Part shown: one piece after another, positions 52,874-61,297 of the stretch
How positions within the stretch are numbered: the first letter of the stretch is position 1
How the letters are laid out: each line of letters begins with the position of its first letter
Assembly (NCBI GenBank): GCA_910583725.1
Contig: CAJTXZ010000013.1
Coordinates: 1-64,000 of the forward strand
Direction: 5' to 3'
Source of the DNA: an uncultured Vampirovibrio sp.
GTDB taxonomy: Bacteria; Cyanobacteriota; Vampirovibrionia; Gastranaerophilales; Gastranaerophilaceae
DNA length: 64,000 bases
Notes under the pieces: model-generated
Databases searched by the model: none
What the model saw: only the letters and a program-made list of their open reading frames with translations
Told to the model about the DNA's origin: nothing
Program-made: the position numbers and the translations under genes

Positions 52874-53500
52874 ATGGAAAATATGAAAATATGTCAATAT
52901 TGCGGAAGTGAAATTCCTGCAAACGTGAAAAAATGTAAATTTTGCGGAGAATGGTTGGTAATACAAGAAAAAGATAAGCCTAAAGCCAATTTTCATTTTG
53001 CAGCTATTATTGAGGGGTTAATAGCAATAATAATTATAATCTTTATGTTTAATAATTCATATTCGGATGCATTTATGGGTGTTGTACTAATAGCATATAT
53101 AATATTGCATATATATTTTGCACCGACCTTAATTGCAGATACAAAAAGAACCCAGTACACAGGGGCTATCTTAGCCATAAATCTTCTTTTGGGCGTTACA
53201 GTCATTGCGTGGGTAGGTTGCTTGGTTTGGTCTTTAGTATTACCGGATTTAAGTAAAAATGAATCTAAAGTATCTAACGAAAAGAATACTGGCTACTTAG
53301 ACACTGCAATTAATGAAATCAAAAGTGAAATGAACAAAATCAAGATGAGAAAGGAGCAACAATCTAACAACCCAAACATGCCAAACGACATTCAAAATCA
53401 GTGGAATTGGGGCGCTTTTTGGTTAAATTGGATATGGGGCATTGCTAATAAAAGTCTTGGTACATTTTTTGTATTCATTCCGTTTTTTGGCTTTATTTAG
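52874..53500 (+). pseudogene. Zinc-ribbon membrane protein, N-terminal part, ended by an in-frame TAG
   Basis: It begins with a zinc ribbon (CQYCGSEIPANVKKCKFCGEW), then three hydrophobic helices, a polar linker and the block WNWGAFWLNWIWGIANK. TAG at 53498-53500 ends it in the middle of a further helix (FVFIPFFGFI). The same frame goes on without a gap into 53501-53917, whose first residues complete the known pattern. ATG 52874 is used rather than TTG 52856, with AAAGGA upstream. Confidence 0.65.
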
Positions 53501-53917
53501 ATGTTTGTATGCGGAGCTAATGGTAATGAATGGGCATGGAAAAATAAAAAATGGTCAAACGTTGAAGAATTTCAAAAAGTACAGAAAATATGGGCAATTA
53601 TTGCCAATATCTTAGCAATTTTGGCTTTCATTGTAATAATTACCTTGTGTGCTTTAATAAAAAATGCACCAAATGAAGTTAATGTAGATACTCAAGCTGC
53701 TTATAATTCTGAATATGTGCAAGACTCTTCAGACGTCGGTGTAATTGGGGAAGAATATTCAAGAACTTATATGTTTCATGGAATAAATATTTCATATAAT
53801 CCTGCATTATCAAAGGAAAACGAGGTTAGGAAAGCCGCAAAACAATGCTATGAAGACGGAAATACTACTGAAGAAGATTTAAATCAGTGTATAGGTCTAA
53901 AGTTGAGGTGGTTTTAA
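53501..53917 (+). pseudogene. Zinc-ribbon membrane protein, C-terminal part
   Basis: 138 codons in the same frame as the preceding ORF. The start MFVCGANGNEWAWKNKKW and the F-x-x-x-Q-x-x-W motif are the second half of the WNWGAF...GNEWAW family pattern. One membrane helix (about 35-55) and a soluble tail with two cysteines follow. The ATG directly after the TAG could allow reinitiation, but without a ribosome binding site. A single base change explains the split. Confidence 0.6.
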
Positions 53918-53933
53918 ATCAAATTATTAAATA

Positions 53934-53978
53934 AAAAGCCCTTAGAAATTTCAGAATAATTACTGAGGGCTTTTTTAT
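53934..53978 (+). terminator. Terminator after the zinc-ribbon gene
   Basis: AAAAAGCCCT-AG pairs with CTGAGGGCTTTTTT, with one G-T or mismatch, ending in T6. Confidence 0.85.
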
Positions 53979-54046
53979 GCTTTATTAATATAAAATTATA
54001 TAAAAGCTGAGAAAATTTAATCAGCTTTATTCTGGATTGCGGTTTG

Positions 54047-54061
54047 TGCTAAGATTGCAGA
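54047..54061 (+). promoter_or_regulatory. Extended -10 promoter (leaderless)
   Basis: TG-C-TAAGAT (54047-54055) ends six bases before the ATG at 54062. Confidence 0.5.
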
Positions 54062-54631
54062 ATGGAATACAAATGCTTAAAAATTGACGGTTATAGTGGG
54101 AAAAAACTATTTGAAGAAGATGTATTTGAATTTTACAAGCTTTGTTATGTTTATCCGTTAATTATTTTTGTTGAAGATAGCTTAATATATTTTTATGGTG
54201 AAGCAATAAAACTTGACCCCAAGGAAATAAATTTACTTTCTGTTTTAGTTGAACACAACACAAAAAAACTGGAAACCAACAAACCTAGAGGTATATCGCC
54301 AAAAACGCTCTGCAAAAGAATTAATTATAGCCCAAGAAATAAACAAGGCAATTCTTGCTATGATAGCAGATTGACAAAACATAAATACGATATTTTTAAC
54401 AAAATTAAAAAGGTATTTAAATTGCAAAATGACAATTATAAAAATGTGATTGAACACGATAACGGAAAAGAATTGTTTATGGGACAAATAGTTGAACCTG
54501 CCAGCCCTTATTATTGTTTTCAATTTGAAACAGCCCTAAAACACCTGTTGTATAGCGAAAACATAAAGTCAAACAAAAAATATTGTACAGATTTTTCTTT
54601 TACTCGCAAGACGGACGAGAAACAAATGTAA
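54062..54631 (+). CDS. Element protein of unknown function, possibly DNA-binding
   Basis: A 189-residue, basic, cytoplasmic protein. Residues 45-75 (IKLDPKEINLLSVLVEHNTKK) resemble the first helices of a winged-helix domain like that in OmpR-type regulators, followed by a basic segment (SPKTLCKRINYSPRNKQ). No receiver domain is present. There is no ribosome binding site; a -10 box six bases upstream suggests a leaderless transcript. Function not known. Confidence 0.6.
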   Translation: MEYKCLKIDGYSGKKLFEEDVFEFYKLCYVYPLIIFVEDSLIYFYGEAIKLDPKEINLLSVLVEHNTKKLETNKPRGISPKTLCKRINYSPRNKQGNSCYDSRLTKHKYDIFNKIKKVFKLQNDNYKNVIEHDNGKELFMGQIVEPASPYYCFQFETALKHLLYSENIKSNKKYCTDFSFTRKTDEKQM

Positions 54632-54965
54632 ATTTATGTAACAATTTTTATCGCCTGTTTGAGAGGGTTTTCTTTTTTTTTGAAAAATTTTTTATTTTTG
54701 TTTTTAATAGCCCAATAAAATACAGGGTTTTTGGCATAAAAGAGATAAAAAGTGATATTTTATGATGGGTTAAAAAGCAGTCATATATTGGTTTTCAGCT
54801 TTAAATTTATAAAAAAATGTATTATTATATTTTTATAAACAAAGAAGAGGCACTGAAGTACCCCTTCGGATTTTTAAAAGCAATAGTATTATACTATAAA
54901 AAATTAAGGAATAGGTAGCTCAAGCATCTTCTTTGTTGATTATGTTAACAGAAAAGGAGAACTTT
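54632..54965. other. Non-coding leader region of the primase gene
   Basis: AT-rich, with a 10-bp inverted repeat ACAAAGAAGA (54839-54848) and TCTTCTTTGT (54927-54936) that could close a 98-base structure just upstream of the primase start. A GTACCCCTTCGGA stretch lies in the loop. No ORF is supported. Confidence 0.45.
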
Positions 54966-55841
54966 ATGACTTCAAATCTTTTGATTCCAAGAAACTTGCA
55001 AGAGTGTGCTGTTTTTCCTTGCAAGAAAAACAGCAAAGAGCCGGCAACAAGGCACGGTTACAAAGATGCGCAATTTGGACAAGATATCCAAAAATGGATT
55101 AATGCGGGCTATAATATTGGTCTAGCCTTATCAATGTCGAATTTAATTGCAATAGACTGTGATTTTGATTCAAATAAAGACTATAATGGCTTTGAAACTC
55201 TTGAAAAAATGGAAGAAAAGCTTGGCAGGCTGCCAGTAACAGCAATACAAAGAACGCCAAGGGGTGGAGCCCACTTTATTTACAGCTCAAAGGGGGTAAC
55301 TAATAATCCTAGAGGCAAGATAGGAAAAGACATTGATGTAAAATACAACGGGCATATTATGTTATCCCCCTCTAGTATTAATGGAAATAAGTATGAATTC
55401 GTCAATGGAGTAGATGATAATGGCTTTATTTTTGCAGAATTACCACAAGCTTGGCTTGATTATCTAAACAAAGTTGCCAGTGTCTATGATGGCGTTTCTG
55501 CCTTAAAAAATTCGAAAAACATCTCAAAGAAAGTTTATACGGAAATTGATACAGACAAGGTATTCAACAACTGTGCCCTGTTGCGCTTCTGTCGAGATAA
55601 TAGTTCAGACCTACCCGAACCTATGTGGCACTCCATGATAACTGTTTTAGCACAAATTGAAGGCAGTGATGAATTAATACATGAGCTCTCTGCGGATTAT
55701 CCCAAGTACAGCTACGAAGAAACCCAAAAGAAGATTGATTACGCTAGAAAATTCGGGCATCCTCAAAGTTGCAAGTATCTTTCAAGTAATTATCCTGAAA
55801 TATGTGGAAATTGTTCTTCAGCAAGCAGAGAGATGGTGTAA
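54966..55841 (+). CDS. Prim-pol type primase
   Basis: A 291-residue protein with the bifunctional primase/polymerase fold. It has D64-x-D66 in AIDCDFD, H103 in RGGAHFIY, and DVKYNGHIMLSPSS. The C-terminal part is helical and ends with a cysteine cluster (C-x3-L, then EICGNC) that may bind zinc. AAAGGAGAA precedes the ATG at 54966; the earlier TTG start is not needed. It would make primers for element replication, with the ATPase encoded right after it. Confidence 0.85.
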   Translation: MTSNLLIPRNLQECAVFPCKKNSKEPATRHGYKDAQFGQDIQKWINAGYNIGLALSMSNLIAIDCDFDSNKDYNGFETLEKMEEKLGRLPVTAIQRTPRGGAHFIYSSKGVTNNPRGKIGKDIDVKYNGHIMLSPSSINGNKYEFVNGVDDNGFIFAELPQAWLDYLNKVASVYDGVSALKNSKNISKKVYTEIDTDKVFNNCALLRFCRDNSSDLPEPMWHSMITVLAQIEGSDELIHELSADYPKYSYEETQKKIDYARKFGHPQSCKYLSSNYPEICGNCSSASREMV

Positions 55842-55843
55842 TT

Positions 55844-56806
55844 ATGAAGAAAACTACCGAAAATGAAAAAGCGCAAGGGGTGAAAAACCCCTTGCAACAT
55901 GGACAAAAGACTGATGATGATATTTTTGAAGTAAATAAAGGCTGCTTTAATGAGCTTAATTTTATTTCAGAGGCAACTGTAAACTGTGATTATGACAAAT
56001 ACAATCTGCCGAGCCAAAATAATTTTTTGCACAAGCAATGGAGCAAAACTTTTTCAGTTAAGAAAATGAAAAATAAGCTAAAAGTTAGACTTATAGCCAA
56101 TTTCGTTGTAATTGATGCTAAAGAGTGTATTATCTATTACAATGATAAAAGTAATAAAAAGCCTTTAAAATCGTATATTGCAACACTTCAAAACGCAAAT
56201 GGCAAAATTGAAAAAGATGTTGAAATTGCCAATAATTCAAAAAGTGATTTTAAACAGTTTCAAACTGATATGAACAGCCACTACAATGATTTTATGGTTA
56301 ATATGAAAGAAGCCGAATTTAAAACCTTCGTAGCAGAATACATTTCACCAAAAGTTGCTTCAACTGTCAATATTTACACAAATGCAGGCAAAATTGATGA
56401 TAATAAGGTGCTTTATGAAAATGCGCTAGTAACACAGGAATTAATTATTTGGGCAGATGAAGATGGTTATATTAAAACCGGAGAAAATAGCTATATCAAG
56501 CTTGCAGAAACAACTTACCACCCGCCAGTGTTATTAAAAAGTAACAAGACTGGCAAGCAAGTTGCAAATGAGCTTATGACAAACATTCTTGAATGTTGGA
56601 GTGAAAATATCGTATTGCCACTTATTGCACTTGGTCACATGGTGATGGCACTATATTATGAAGATTTTAGAAAGCGTTATGGGTGTCCTATATTAATCCT
56701 TTATGGTGAAACCGGCACAGGAAAATCAACACTTGTAACCGTTGGGTTATCAATTTTTGGTCTTACTATATTCTTTAACATCGGGTGGCTCATCTCCAAA
56801 GAGTAG
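55844..56806 (+). pseudogene. Replication ATPase/helicase, N-terminal part (frameshifted)
   Basis: About 320 codons. The frame carries a DUF927-like N-terminal region and ends soon after a Walker A motif (YGETGTGKSTL). A shift of one base near 56766-56776 would lead into the next frame, which supplies Walker B and the rest. The ATG at 55844 follows the primase stop by two bases. As it stands the product has a P-loop but no Walker B, so it should be inactive. Confidence 0.7.
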
Positions 56807-57758
56807 CGAGCATTTTTGTTCTAGATATAATAGCTTAAATGTTTGCATTGATGATATCAAGGGCGACACTCTGAGTTCCAGTAATTTCGCAGCACTTGTA
56901 AAGGGAGCATATCAAGGTATACCGAGAACTAGAATGTTGCCCTATGGCAGAGGAGTAGAATATATAAACATTTGCAGTCCTCTTGCATATTCAACAAATG
57001 ATTCTTTGCCTGATTTAAAAGAAGTTATTAATCGTATGAATGTTATAGAAATTTTTGGCAAAGTTTTTAAGGCTGATAAATTCAAATATCATGAGCTCAA
57101 TAAGGAGAATCCTGATAACTTAAAAGAATTATCCCTTATTCTTCCTGAATTTATCAAAATACCTAAAAACGAAGTTTTAGGGCTTTATGAAAGTGTATTT
57201 GAAATACTTAAAGCAAATGTGCCCGATACTCAACAACGTGTTATAAATAACATAGCCTATGCCTATACTGGAGCTATATTGCTTTTATCAATAGCTAACG
57301 TTCAAGTTGAAAACCTTGAAGCCAAGGTTATTGAATATGCTAAAAAGCAAATTGAAAAATATGAAAACATTAAAACGCCTGTGGATAAGGTATTGGCAGA
57401 AATTCCCATACTTTACGAACTCAATGTTATTGAAAAAGACAGACATTTTAAAATTGCTAAAGTTTCAGTTGAGGGCAAGGAAACATTACAGGTAAGATTT
57501 AAAAAAGATGTCCTCATCAGTGCGATAAATAAATATTACAATAACGATAAGAAAAAACGCATCGATGAAAGTGCTTTTTTAAGCTATGCAAAAAACCACA
57601 AAAGATACAGGGACGATATTACAGCTAGACTAGACGGCAAAATTGTAAATTCGATATGTTTTGATGTCACAAATATGGAAGAATATGCTGAATTTGGTTC
57701 AATGATTGAGTCGATGTCATATGCTGAATTAAAAGAAAGTACAGGTAATAACTTGTAA
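56742..57758 (+). pseudogene. Replication ATPase/helicase, C-terminal part
   Basis: The ORF enters the original frame near YSLTSGGSSPKSSEHF and carries Walker B (NVCIDDIKGD), an arginine-rich sensor region (GIPRTRMLPYGRG) and a STNDSLPDLKEVINRMNVIE block typical of element and virus helicases. It has no proper start; the first 10-12 codons overlap the upstream frame. Together with 55844-56806 it makes one protein of about 635 residues. Confidence 0.7.
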
Positions 57759-57769
57759 TGCGCCCATTA

Positions 57770-57815
57770 TTACACCTGAAAGGTAATCTATGGTTATCTT
57801 TCAGGTGTATTTTGT
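57770..57815 (+). terminator. Terminator after the replication module
   Basis: TACACCTGAAAG pairs with CTTTCAGGTGTA, followed by TTTTG. The loop is about 15 bases. Confidence 0.85.
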
Positions 57816-57879
57816 GTTGCTGTAATTTTGTAATTTTAAAATTTATTAGAAAAATAAAAAATAAAAGGAGTAAATAAAA

Positions 57880-58077
57880 ATGGAGAAAAACTGTAAAATA
57901 CCGAAACTCTATGGACTTAACGAAGTTTCAAGAATATTAGGTATTCCAAAAGGAACTTTATACAATATGAAATGGCGTGGATTATTGCCCTGTTTTAAAA
58001 TCGGGAAGCATATCAGAATGACAGAAGAACATATGATGCAGGTTATTAATATGGGAGGCAAGCTTTATGGCAATTAA
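57880..58077 (+). CDS. Excisionase-like small HTH protein
   Basis: A 65-residue protein with a MerR/AlpA-like winged helix (YGLNEVSRILGIPKGTLYNM, then KWRGLLPCFKIGKHIR). AAAAGGAG lies before the ATG. Its stop overlaps the integrase start by 11 bases, the classic xis-int arrangement. It should direct excision, or act as a regulator of int. Confidence 0.85.
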   Translation: MEKNCKIPKLYGLNEVSRILGIPKGTLYNMKWRGLLPCFKIGKHIRMTEEHMMQVINMGGKLYGN

Positions 58078-59157
58078 GAGACGCTTTCATATAAATAAAA
58101 ACGGCAATAAGGTTGCAAGCTGGGGATATGATTTTTATGATATTTTTGGCAAGAGACATCAAAAATCGGGCTTTAAAACAAAGCCCGATGCTGAAAAGGC
58201 GCAAGCTGAAGATATACAAGAAGCAAATAGGGGCGGAGCATCAATAAAAGATAAGAATATAAAGTTTAAAGATGTTATAGAAAATTTTATCAAACTATAC
58301 GTGGAAGTTAATTTAAAACCCTCAACTATAAGAAGCTATAAAGACCATTACAGATTGCATTTAAAAGGCTTTTTTAAAGAAATAAAGCTGAATGATGTTA
58401 ATACTTTGATTATAAGCCAATTTGTGAAGCAAAAACAAAAAGAAGGTTTATCGGCAAAAACAATAAACAATATTTTAACTTCAATAGGGACTGTATTTAA
58501 TTGGGCCATAGAAAATGGCTACACTGTGTTTAATCCGGCTCAAAGAATAAAAAAGCTAAAAGTAGAGCATGAAGAAATGAACTTTCTTACCAAAAATGAA
58601 ATTGAGGCTGTTCTTTCGTATGCGCAAAATAATTATCCTGATTTTTATCCGTTGCTTTTAACAGCCATATATTCAGGAATGCGAAGAGGTGAAATACTGG
58701 CATTAACTTGGGATTGCGTTAATTTTAAGAAATCCACTTTAAAAGTTACAAAAACTCTTTTTAGAGGTGTGGTTACAACCCCTAAAACAAAAAATTCCAT
58801 AAGGGAAATAAAAGTGCCAAAGAAGCTTATGGATGTATTGCAAGAATTAAAAAATAGCATAAAGCCAAATGCATTAAATCTTGTATTCTCTCAAGGCAAT
58901 GGAAAATTTATTGATGCAGACAATATGATTAAAAGGCGATTCAACAAAGTCCTTGATGGTGCAGGAGTTTCAAGGATAAGATTTCATGATTTAAGACATA
59001 CTTATGCCAGCTTATTATTGGCAAAAGATATGAATATTAAATATATTCAGAAGCAAATGGGGGGCACGCTTCATTTGAAATAACAATGAACACATACGCA
59101 CACCTTATGCCGGAGGTTTATGAAAAAAGCGAGGTTAAGATTGATGAGTTATTTTAA
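58067..59157 (+). pseudogene. int: Tyrosine integrase, frameshifted before the catalytic tyrosine
   Basis: The open frame (338 codons, to 59083) has an AP2-like arm-binding N-terminus, a SAM-like core-binding domain, and catalytic residues in YSGMRRGEIL and HDLRHTYASLL. At 59059-59064 a run of six G shifts the frame. With two fewer G (or one more) it would read QMGHASFEITMNTYAHLMPE and end at 59157, restoring the last His and the nucleophile Tyr. As written the protein lacks the tyrosine and cannot cut DNA. GGAGG precedes the ATG. It is the integrase expected to recognise the tRNA-Met site. Confidence 0.8.
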
Positions 59158-59171
59158 AATAAAAAATATTA

Positions 59172-59978
59172 TTATAAAGGCCAAGGGCGATTACGTTTTA
59201 AATAAGATGATTTCCGTTTTAATTCAAAGGAAGGCTTACCATTTTTTAAAGTTATTGGAGCTTTTAAAATTTCTTTTGCAAACTCGAAGAGAGCGTATAA
59301 CATTCCCATTGCAAGAGCTAATGTAAATAATATATCGGCTAGAATTCTGCAGAAAGCAGGAAAATAATCTCTCAGAAATAAGCCCACATGGCTTTTTAGA
59401 TATTTATTTATTTTGTAAATCCAAAAAGAAAATTTGCTTTCATTTTCATAATAAAGATAGGAGGATAAAATTTGTGGAATTTTTTCGTAGTGGTCGTTAT
59501 AATAAGTTGCAACATCATAGTTTGGACATGACTCATTATCCTTTTTTCTATAAATATAATCTTTTACATGAGTTAAGTATTCATCGCAAAAAGTTTCCAA
59601 TTTATCATAGTCTTTTGGTTTAATCAAAAATTTGTTAGCTTGCATTTCAATGTAAAAGTTTTGTTGAATTTCGGAGTACTGTTGCCTTATTGCTTCTAAT
59701 TTGGTTTCTAGTATCTTTTCATTTTTTATTTCTCTTGTAATTTTGCCATATTTTTCAGTTATCTTGTTGCAATCTGCAAATAATTGATTTGCCTGCTGGT
59801 AAATATTTTTATACCTGAGTTTAAAAAGTTCTTTTCTTGCTGATTTTTCCGCAATAACATTTTGTCCTCTTGCTGCAGTCCAAGCCAATAAGCCAATAGC
59901 AATTGTAGCAAGTGCTTGAATAAATAATGCAAGTGCTTGCTTATCAGATTCAAATAAAATTAAAATTGAATTAGTCAT
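59172..59978 (-). CDS. Membrane protein of unknown function between int and the attachment site
   Basis: A 268-residue protein with one N-terminal helix (about 17-36), a long charged cytoplasmic or periplasmic middle with coiled-coil character, and a helix pair near 200-235. A -10 box (TGA-TAAAAT) ends six bases before the ATG, so the mRNA is likely leaderless. Cargo genes placed between int and att are often defence or exclusion genes, but nothing here proves that. Confidence 0.7.
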   Translation of the reverse strand: MTNSILILFESDKQALALFIQALATIAIGLLAWTAARGQNVIAEKSARKELFKLRYKNIYQQANQLFADCNKITEKYGKITREIKNEKILETKLEAIRQQYSEIQQNFYIEMQANKFLIKPKDYDKLETFCDEYLTHVKDYIYRKKDNESCPNYDVATYYNDHYEKIPQILSSYLYYENESKFSFWIYKINKYLKSHVGLFLRDYFPAFCRILADILFTLALAMGMLYALFEFAKEILKAPITLKNGKPSFELKRKSSYLKRNRPWPL

Positions 59979-59984
59979 AATCCA

Positions 59985-59993
59985 ATTTTATCA
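59985..59993 (-). promoter_or_regulatory. Extended -10 promoter (leaderless)
   Basis: On the minus strand TG-A-TAAAAT ends six bases before the ATG of the gene at 59172-59978. Confidence 0.5.
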
Positions 59994-60028
59994 CAAGGTC
60001 TGTTTTGGCTTGTTAAAAAATAAATTTT

Positions 60029-60047
60029 GGTGACAATTTGGTGACAA
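60029..60047 (+). repeat. Arm-site-like motif, right
   Basis: GGTGACAATTTGGTGACAA, identical to 46220-46238. It lies 60 bases inside the right attachment site. Confidence 0.6.
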
Positions 60048-60064
60048 TGAGTATATTTTAACAT

Positions 60065-60099
60065 AAAAAAGAGAGTTTCAAAATCTCTGAAACCCTCTT
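60065..60099 (-). terminator. Intrinsic terminator after the tRNA-Met 3' end, right copy
   Basis: On the minus strand GGGTTTCA pairs with TGAAACTC within an AGAG/CTCT stem, followed by T6. The position relative to the tRNA repeat matches the left copy but the sequence differs. Confidence 0.7.
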
Positions 60100-60107
60100 C
60101 TATCAAC

Positions 60108-60152
60108 TGGTTGCGGGAGCTGGATTTGAACCAACGACCTTCGGGTTATGAG
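60108..60152 (-). repeat. Attachment site: 3' half of tRNA-Met(CAT), right copy
   Basis: 45 bases identical to 46044-46088 (52 bases with one mismatch if extended left). The sequence to its right does not complete a tRNA, so this is also a partial copy, consistent with a second element stacked at the same tRNA gene. Confidence 0.85.
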
Positions 60153-60341
60153 GATAGCCTCGGGTTTTCCTGCCTGTAATGATTTTTCACGATTTACCAC
60201 TATTTGGCACGAATTTTTATGAGAATTTATTCACTTTCACTAAATTTATTAAAACTCTTTAACTTCATGTGCTGTGGAATGTGTTGTTTATTTGAAACAT
60301 TAATTTTTTGTTAATTTTTCATCTGAATTGAAAAATGTGAA

Positions 60342-60358
60342 ATAGAATATAATTCTAT
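60342..60358. promoter_or_regulatory. 17-bp palindrome over a TATAAT box
   Basis: ATAGAAT-ATA-ATTCTAT contains a TATAAT and lies about 40 bases before the ATG at 60398, a good place for an operator. Confidence 0.45.
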
Positions 60359-60397
60359 AATGGAATTTAAATTGTATTGTCGGAGCAGGAGGAATGC

Positions 60398-61294
60398 ATG
60401 ACTGATTTTAAATTAAAAATTAATTTGGGCGAAGCTTCTATTGAATTAGAAGGTGAAGCTATTTTAGTAAAAGAAATTTTAAACGACTTGAAGGAGACTG
60501 GTTTAGGCGTTCTAACTAAGGTCGCTACCAATCAAAACGACAAAGCGAGTTCTATAGATAAATGTAACGCTATAAATAATACAAATGCAGATGTAGAAGA
60601 AGTATCAACTGAAAGTACGGAATATCCCAGTTTGAAGGATTTAATGTACAATGATAGTATCAAGAGCGAGTCAGATAGAATTATTGTTTTTGTTCATTAT
60701 TTATCTTCTTTTGGACAAAATGTTGTTGGTGAAAGTGCTATAAAGGAAAATTACCAAGAATTTAATTTATGGAAGAAAGCACGTAGTAATTTTAAGACCA
60801 ATATTAAAAAATTAATACGAGCCAAAAAAATGTCTTCTGTTGATAGCGGATATATATTGACACAAAAAGGAAAGGATGATGCAGATGCAATAATATTTGG
60901 CAGACAAAGGGAAAAAGAAACTAAAAAAGATAAAATTAATAAAAGTACCAAAAATAATTTTACAAATTATCAAACTGTTGAGCTGAATTTAACTCGTGAG
61001 GACAAAGCAGAACTTATAAAATTATATTCCAATAAAGAAGATTTAAATACTATTGATAAGGTGTTGCTTGCCAGTCATTGGTATAAGAATAATAGACAAG
61101 AAACTATAATCAACAAGGATATTGTATTTACCATATTAAGGAATGCAAATGTTAGTACGGCGTTCAGCATACAAGATGCATTGGGTAATGCCAAGAAAAA
61201 GAATTATTATTCGAAAACTGGTAAAGCAGGAGAGTTTGAATTTTCTTATTTGGGTGAAGATTATGTAACAGAACATCTTTTAATACAGGAGTAA
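60398..61294 (+). CDS. Two-module winged-helix-like protein of a two-gene cassette
   Basis: A 298-residue cytoplasmic protein. After a short beta N-terminus and a disordered linker (about 40-80) come two similar modules of about 70-80 residues: SESDRIIVFVHYLSSFGQNV up to the GYILTQKGKDDA end, and TIDKVLLASHWYKNNRQETI up to the FEFSYLGEDYV end. Each has a helix, a helix-turn-helix-like core and a beta hairpin. AGGAGGA (60387-60393) supports ATG 60398 over TTG 60377. The next gene starts three bases after its stop and has the same kind of module. Confidence 0.7.
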   Translation: MTDFKLKINLGEASIELEGEAILVKEILNDLKETGLGVLTKVATNQNDKASSIDKCNAINNTNADVEEVSTESTEYPSLKDLMYNDSIKSESDRIIVFVHYLSSFGQNVVGESAIKENYQEFNLWKKARSNFKTNIKKLIRAKKMSSVDSGYILTQKGKDDADAIIFGRQREKETKKDKINKSTKNNFTNYQTVELNLTREDKAELIKLYSNKEDLNTIDKVLLASHWYKNNRQETIINKDIVFTILRNANVSTAFSIQDALGNAKKKNYYSKTGKAGEFEFSYLGEDYVTEHLLIQE

Positions 61295-61297
61295 TAA

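Larger units (their letters stand above)
46044..60152. mobile_element. 14-kb integrated element at tRNA-Met (satellite/IME-like)
   Basis: Bounded by 45-bp direct repeats of the tRNA-Met 3' half. Inside, next to the right repeat, are excisionase and integrase genes. There is a prim-pol plus ATPase replication module, an Xre repressor with a divergent promoter region, a second small recombinase and cargo genes. I see no capsid, terminase, tail, relaxase or type IV secretion genes. That content is like integrative mobilizable elements or phage satellites. Two of its key genes (ATPase, integrase) are frameshifted, so it may be stranded. Confidence 0.75.
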
